Of a stretch of DNA of 64,000 nt, positions 60,209 to 64,000 are shown piece by piece. Source of the DNA: Microthrixaceae bacterium (GTDB lineage Bacteria > Actinomycetota > Acidimicrobiia > Acidimicrobiales > Iamiaceae); assembly GCA_016702505.1 (NCBI GenBank), contig JADJDU010000003.1:186001-250000 (forward strand), read 5' to 3'. Position 1 is the first letter of the stretch; each line of letters begins with the position of its first letter. The notes beneath the pieces are model-generated. The model did no database searches and was not told the origin of the DNA. It was given only the letters and a program-made list of their open reading frames with translations. The position numbers and the translations under genes are program-made.

Positions 60209-62788
60209 GTGACAGAACAGTCGGCAAGTCAGGCGGGAGACCCGGCGCTTGCAGTCGGCTCGCCGCGGCGTGAGGTGGTGTTCGCGGTCCTAGCCGTGGT
60301 CGGCTACCTGGCCGCCGCGGTCTGGGCTCGCAACCGGAGCCTGCCCGGCCCGGTCCTCATCTGGTTCCCACCCGCGGGGGTGGCCATCGGCACGCTCTTC
60401 CTGCGCCCCCGGCTGTTCCCCCTCCTCGTCGCCGCCGAGGTGGCCAGCACCGCCGTGATCATGGGCATGGCCGACGATTTCGGTCCGCTGGGGCTGATCG
60501 TGAACGCATTGGCCATAGTCGGCTCCTACCAGTTGGCCGGCATCGCCCTCCGTAGCCTCGGCTTGGATCCTCGTCTACGCAGCTCCGAAGACCTGGTGGC
60601 GCTGGCCTTCGGTTGCATCGTGGTCGGATCCGGACTGGCGGCACTGGGTGGGATCGCGGTCCAGTACGGGCTGGACCTGGTGGCCTCCGCCGATGTGGCC
60701 CGTTCCGTGGGCCTGTTCTGGGTGGGAGACGTGATCGCCTGCGCCAGCCTCACCCCGGCCATCGTCATTACCGGCGATGCCTTCCTGCGCGGGCGCCCGA
60801 TCCCCGTCGCCGACGATGACGACACGGTCAACCGCTGGCTGCTGGTCGCCGAGTTCGCCCTCCCGCCCGTGGTGGCCGTGGCCCTGATGGTGGCCGGAGA
60901 CGAGCCGATGCAGTTCGTCTACCTGGCCTTCGTACCGGTCATCTCGCTGGCCCTCCGCCACGGTGTGGCTGCCGCGGCCATGTCGGCCTCCACCATCGGG
61001 GCGGTGCTCACCGCCGGGGCTCACGAACTGGTGACCGACCCGATCGACCGGGCCGACGTCCAACTTCTGATGGTGGTGCTCACCCTCAGCGGTGTGCTCA
61101 TCGGTTCGGTGGTCAGCGCCCGGCGCGACCTGCTGGCGGCCAGCCGCAAGGTGAGCCACATCGTGGAAGCCAGTCCTGACCTGGTTGCGACCACCACTGC
61201 CGACGGGGTCATCTGCTACCTGAACCCGGCCGGCCAGATCCTGCTCGGAGTCGACGCCGGGAGCAGGGACGTACTCGCCTTCGACTTCTTGCCCGACGAG
61301 CTGGCCGCCGACCTGCTTCGCGAAGGGATGCGAGTTGCGGCCCGGGAGGGAACCTGGACCGGTGAGAGTCGGATCCGGCGCGTCGACGGCCGAGTGGTTC
61401 CGGTCTCGTTGGTGTTGATCGCCCATACGGGATCTGGCGACGGTGCCGTCACCTTCAGTGCCGTATGCCGCGACATCAGCGCTCAGCGAAAGCTGGAAGA
61501 GCAACTCCGCCGAGCCGTCCTCTACGACGACGTCACGGGCCTACCCAACCGGGCCTTGCTCGAAGATCAGCTGGTCCGTCTGGTCGATTCCGCCGACCCC
61601 GACCGTCGCACCGCGGTCATCTTCGCCGACGTGGACAACCTGCACCGGGTGAACGAGACCTTCGGTCTCGATGTGGGCGACCGGGTGGTGGGAACCGTGT
61701 CGGCCCGGCTAACCGAGCTGATCCGCGGGGCTGACCTGTTGGCCCGCTACGGCGGTGTGCATTTCGCGGTGGTCCTGCCCGACGTATCGGACGAGTTCGA
61801 ACCGGTCGTGTTCGCCAGCCGGATGCTGGCCTGCTTCTCCGAACCGATCGACATAGACGATCACCGGGTGAGGATCACCGGAAGCGTCGGAATCGCCGTG
61901 GCCCTCGGTCGCACCGACGGTCGTGAGGTGTTGCGCAGCGCCGAGATCGCCCTACACCGGGCCAAGGAGGCCGGAGGCGGTCAGTTCGCGCTGTTTGACC
62001 AGGACCTCGAACAACGGGCCAAGGCCCGCATGGATCTGGAGTCAGACCTGCGTGACGCCCTCGAGTCACAGGCGTGGTGGCTGGCCTACCAGCCCATTGT
62101 GGATACGGTCACCCGGAAGATCACCGGTGCCGAAGCACTGCTGCGCTACACCCATCCCGACCGTGGGCCGGTCTCGCCCTATGAACTGGTGCGCCTGGCC
62201 GAGCAATCGGGGGCGATAGTCGACCTCGGCCGAGCCGTCCTCACCCGAGCCTGCGCCGAGGCCGTGGAGTGGCAGCGTCTGGGTCCGGCCCTGACCATCG
62301 CCGTCAACGTGAGCGCCCTCCAGCTCCGCGACCCCGGCTTCGTGGACGACGTGGCCGCCGCCCTGGGCGACACCGGCCTCAGTCCTGATCGGCTCGTGAT
62401 CGAGCTGACCGAGACCACATTGGCCACCGACGGCCACGGGGAGGTCGAGAGCCTTCAGGCCCTACGAGCCCTGGGTTGCCGGGTGGCCCTCGACGACTTC
62501 GGGACCGGGTTCTCGTCCCTGTCGGGCCTTCGCGATCTGCCCATCGACGTGGTGAAGCTCGACCGGTCGTTCATCACCAACCTGACCAACTCGTCGGAGG
62601 CCACCGCCCTGGTGGAAGCCGTGGTGCACTTGGCCCAAGCCCTCGAGCTGACCGTGGTGGCCGAGGGGGTGGAGACCTCTGACCAATACGATGCATTGGC
62701 TGCCCTGAACTGCAATCGGATCCAGGGCTTCGTGATCAGCCATCCGATCACACCCACCGAGTTCACGTCGCTCCTGACCAGCCGCTAG
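60209..62788 (+). CDS. MASE1-PAS-GGDEF(degenerate)-EAL c-di-GMP protein
   Basis: A membrane-bound c-di-GMP protein of 859 residues. Order: MASE1-type sensor with about eight membrane segments (about 20-310; LPGPVLIWFPPAGVAIG, GLFWVGDVIACASLTPAIVI), PAS domain (about 320-430; SHIVEASPDLVATTTADGV), a GGDEF domain and an EAL domain. The GGDEF signature reads YGGVHFAVV, with Asp-Glu lost, so it cannot be an active cyclase and may bind GTP or act allosterically. The EAL domain is complete: AEALLRYTHP, NVSALQLRDP, ELTETTL, LDDFGTGFSSL, VKLDRSF, AEGVETSDQ, IQGFVISHP. It is thus probably a phosphodiesterase. GTG at 60209; a GTG at 60191 is also in frame. Confidence 0.88.
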   Translation: MTEQSASQAGDPALAVGSPRREVVFAVLAVVGYLAAAVWARNRSLPGPVLIWFPPAGVAIGTLFLRPRLFPLLVAAEVASTAVIMGMADDFGPLGLIVNALAIVGSYQLAGIALRSLGLDPRLRSSEDLVALAFGCIVVGSGLAALGGIAVQYGLDLVASADVARSVGLFWVGDVIACASLTPAIVITGDAFLRGRPIPVADDDDTVNRWLLVAEFALPPVVAVALMVAGDEPMQFVYLAFVPVISLALRHGVAAAAMSASTIGAVLTAGAHELVTDPIDRADVQLLMVVLTLSGVLIGSVVSARRDLLAASRKVSHIVEASPDLVATTTADGVICYLNPAGQILLGVDAGSRDVLAFDFLPDELAADLLREGMRVAAREGTWTGESRIRRVDGRVVPVSLVLIAHTGSGDGAVTFSAVCRDISAQRKLEEQLRRAVLYDDVTGLPNRALLEDQLVRLVDSADPDRRTAVIFADVDNLHRVNETFGLDVGDRVVGTVSARLTELIRGADLLARYGGVHFAVVLPDVSDEFEPVVFASRMLACFSEPIDIDDHRVRITGSVGIAVALGRTDGREVLRSAEIALHRAKEAGGGQFALFDQDLEQRAKARMDLESDLRDALESQAWWLAYQPIVDTVTRKITGAEALLRYTHPDRGPVSPYELVRLAEQSGAIVDLGRAVLTRACAEAVEWQRLGPALTIAVNVSALQLRDPGFVDDVAAALGDTGLSPDRLVIELTETTLATDGHGEVESLQALRALGCRVALDDFGTGFSSLSGLRDLPIDVVKLDRSFITNLTNSSEATALVEAVVHLAQALELTVVAEGVETSDQYDALAALNCNRIQGFVISHPITPTEFTSLLTSR

Positions 62789-62820
62789 CGCCTCGCCCGC
62801 CTTCGGCCAAACACCCCTGG

Positions 62821-63786
62821 CTAGTTCCCTCGGACTTGGTCGAGGGTGGCCGCGACCGAGCGGACCAGTTCCTGGGCGGATGCCTGGCTGGTCACCGCGA
62901 CGCGTTCGCCGAGGGCGGGCTCGAGCGCCTCGGCATCGAGTTGGCGGTAGTCGGACTGGTCTCCGCCGACCAGATGCCCCACGTACCAGCCGGCACGGCC
63001 CGCATACACCCATTCGTCGGGAACCACGAAGGAGGCTCCGAATCCAGGATCGGCCCACGCCGGCTCATCGGGCTGAAGCACCATCGACCAGGCCTTGAAC
63101 TGGACCACGCGCCCGACGGTCCTGGCACACAGACGCCATGGCAACGGTGGCGTCTGGAACACGGTCGGACCGAAGGAATGGCTAAGGACCACCTGCCCGA
63201 TCACCTCACCGCGAGACCCCGACCAGAGGTGCACATTCCAGCCGTTCCGTGCCCCGAAGAAGATGTTGTTGGTGACCGTGATCGCCTGAGGTCCTCCCGG
63301 AGCCGACCGGACTCGCAGAGCCACCCCGGCCTGGGCGATAGGTCCGGTGAACTCAGACCACGTCACACAGGATTGGGCATCGACCGCTGGAGACTCGTCG
63401 TCGAACCACCCGACCTCTCGAAGGTTCACTCCCTGGTTGGACGCCGGCGCGGTGACGACCAAGTCGAGTCCGGTACCCGCCTGACCGCCACGGCGTCCGG
63501 ACCGGGAGGATTGTTGGAGCACGTATTCGTAGCGGTCTGCCCCGTCAGCGGTCAGGTTGGCCGTGACCAGGTGAGGTGATGCCGCCGCCTCGGCCGTTCG
63601 ACCCGACGCCGAGATCCCTCTGGCTCGGGGGGTTCGGCTCAGGTCTGCCTCGGCGCGACCACGGGCCGCCTCGGCCACCTGCGGGGACGCGGTAGCGCCT
63701 GGACCCCATCCCGCCATGGCCGCCGACGCGACCACGCCAAGTGACGCGAGCGACACGAGAAGTGCTCGGCGAACCGACCTGGACAT
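62821..63786 (-). CDS. Secreted protein of unknown function, 321 aa
   Basis: I do not recognise a family. The first 33 residues are a Sec signal (RRALLVSLASLGVVASAAMA with basic n-region and AxA-like site). The mature part has a charged N-terminal region, then beta-strand-like stretches such as LDLVVTAPASNQGVNLREVG, SCVTWSEFTGPIAQAGVALR and NGWNVHLWSGSRGEVIG. Two Cys (DAQSCVTW and WRLCARTVG) could form a disulfide. The pattern suggests a beta-sandwich with possible ligand or sugar binding, but this is only impression. It converges on the MASE1 gene and is followed upstream by tRNA-Thr(CGT). Confidence 0.7.
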   Translation of the reverse strand: MSRSVRRALLVSLASLGVVASAAMAGWGPGATASPQVAEAARGRAEADLSRTPRARGISASGRTAEAAASPHLVTANLTADGADRYEYVLQQSSRSGRRGGQAGTGLDLVVTAPASNQGVNLREVGWFDDESPAVDAQSCVTWSEFTGPIAQAGVALRVRSAPGGPQAITVTNNIFFGARNGWNVHLWSGSRGEVIGQVVLSHSFGPTVFQTPPLPWRLCARTVGRVVQFKAWSMVLQPDEPAWADPGFGASFVVPDEWVYAGRAGWYVGHLVGGDQSDYRQLDAEALEPALGERVAVTSQASAQELVRSVAATLDQVRGN

Positions 63787-63895
63787 GGCTGCGACGGTAC
63801 CGCCCAGACGCAGGACGCGCCCTGTCGCCAGACCGCCCCGACCGACACCGATTAGGCCCAGAAGCCCCGGGATCGGCCCGGAACCAGCGAGAGAT

Positions 63896-63971
63896 TGGAG
63901 CCCGAGAAGGGAATCGAACCCTTGACCTGCTCATTACGAGTGAGCTGCTCTGCCGACTGAGCTACCCGGGC
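63896..63971 (-). tRNA. tRNA-Thr(CGT)
   Basis: Complete cloverleaf on the minus strand: acceptor GCCCGGG with CTCGGGC (one G-U), D arm GCTC/GAGC, anticodon stem GCTCA/TGAGC around the loop CTCGTAA, T arm AAGGG/CCCTT with TTCGATT. The anticodon CGT (plus-strand positions 63936-63938) reads ACG. The 3' CCA is encoded at 63896-63898. It is the second threonine tRNA in the window. Confidence 0.97.
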
Positions 63972-64000
63972 GGGGATCGCTCACCGTACCCGATCGCCTC

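Overview
This window comes from a high-GC Actinomycetota chromosome. The gene order tilS-hpt-folE-folP-folB-folK-DUF2520-panC-panD-nadB-nadC-coaX-lysS, followed further on by clpC, radA-disA and ispD-ispF-rlmB, is the classic actinobacterial housekeeping block. A DUF2342 metalloprotease-like protein (a family of F420-containing actinobacteria), a SigR/RsrA-type pair and a luciferase-like (LLM) oxidoreductase support this. Several PAS/GGDEF/EAL proteins and no mycolate genes suggest Acidimicrobiia (Ilumatobacter- or Microthrix-like). That placement is an inference. No phage genes, insertion sequences or CRISPR arrays were seen, and no stretch over 300 bases lacks a gene.

Layout. 1-9.1 kb: the end of a YbhN-like membrane protein, an unknown protein, a PAS-GGDEF-EAL protein, an amidase, glycerate kinase, trehalose synthesis otsA-otsB and a LytR_C-domain protein. 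9.2-15 kb: a Mrp sodium/proton antiporter operon, A(B fused)-C-D-E-F-G, with 4-base start/stop overlaps throughout. 15-21.8 kb: a PAS-GGDEF protein, a large His-rich membrane protein, a MoxR-DUF58-membrane protein operon and tRNA-Thr(TGT). 21.8-27.8 kb, minus strand: fdhD, a YdeP/FdhF-type molybdoenzyme, an amidase, and a PhyH dioxygenase translationally coupled to a PhnZ-like HD oxygenase. This is a candidate phosphonate-oxidation cassette. 28-41.8 kb: a PAS-GGDEF protein, rlmB-ispF-ispD, a Crp-family regulator, disA-radA, an LLM oxidoreductase behind a palindromic operator with its TetR regulator, clpC, a polyprenyl synthetase and a CapA lipoprotein. 41.8-60.1 kb: an uninterrupted minus-strand run from a kinase/sigma/anti-sigma module through the folate, pantothenate and NAD genes and lysS to four lipid-type genes. 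60.2-64 kb: a MASE1-PAS-GGDEF-EAL protein, a secreted protein of unknown function and tRNA-Thr(CGT).

Two nucleotide second messengers are prominent: c-di-GMP (four GGDEF proteins, two with EAL domains) and c-di-AMP (DisA). Cofactor synthesis (folate, pantothenate/CoA, NAD) is concentrated in the long minus-strand run.

Sequence quality. At least eight genes (the YbhN-like gene, the first amidase, mrpF, ispD, disA, radA, clpC, lysS) each carry one apparent single-base indel, mostly in short homopolymers. Restoring one base gives full-length, family-typical proteins in every complete case. Because the list includes essential genes, I read these as sequencing or assembly errors, and coordinates below are for the restored genes.
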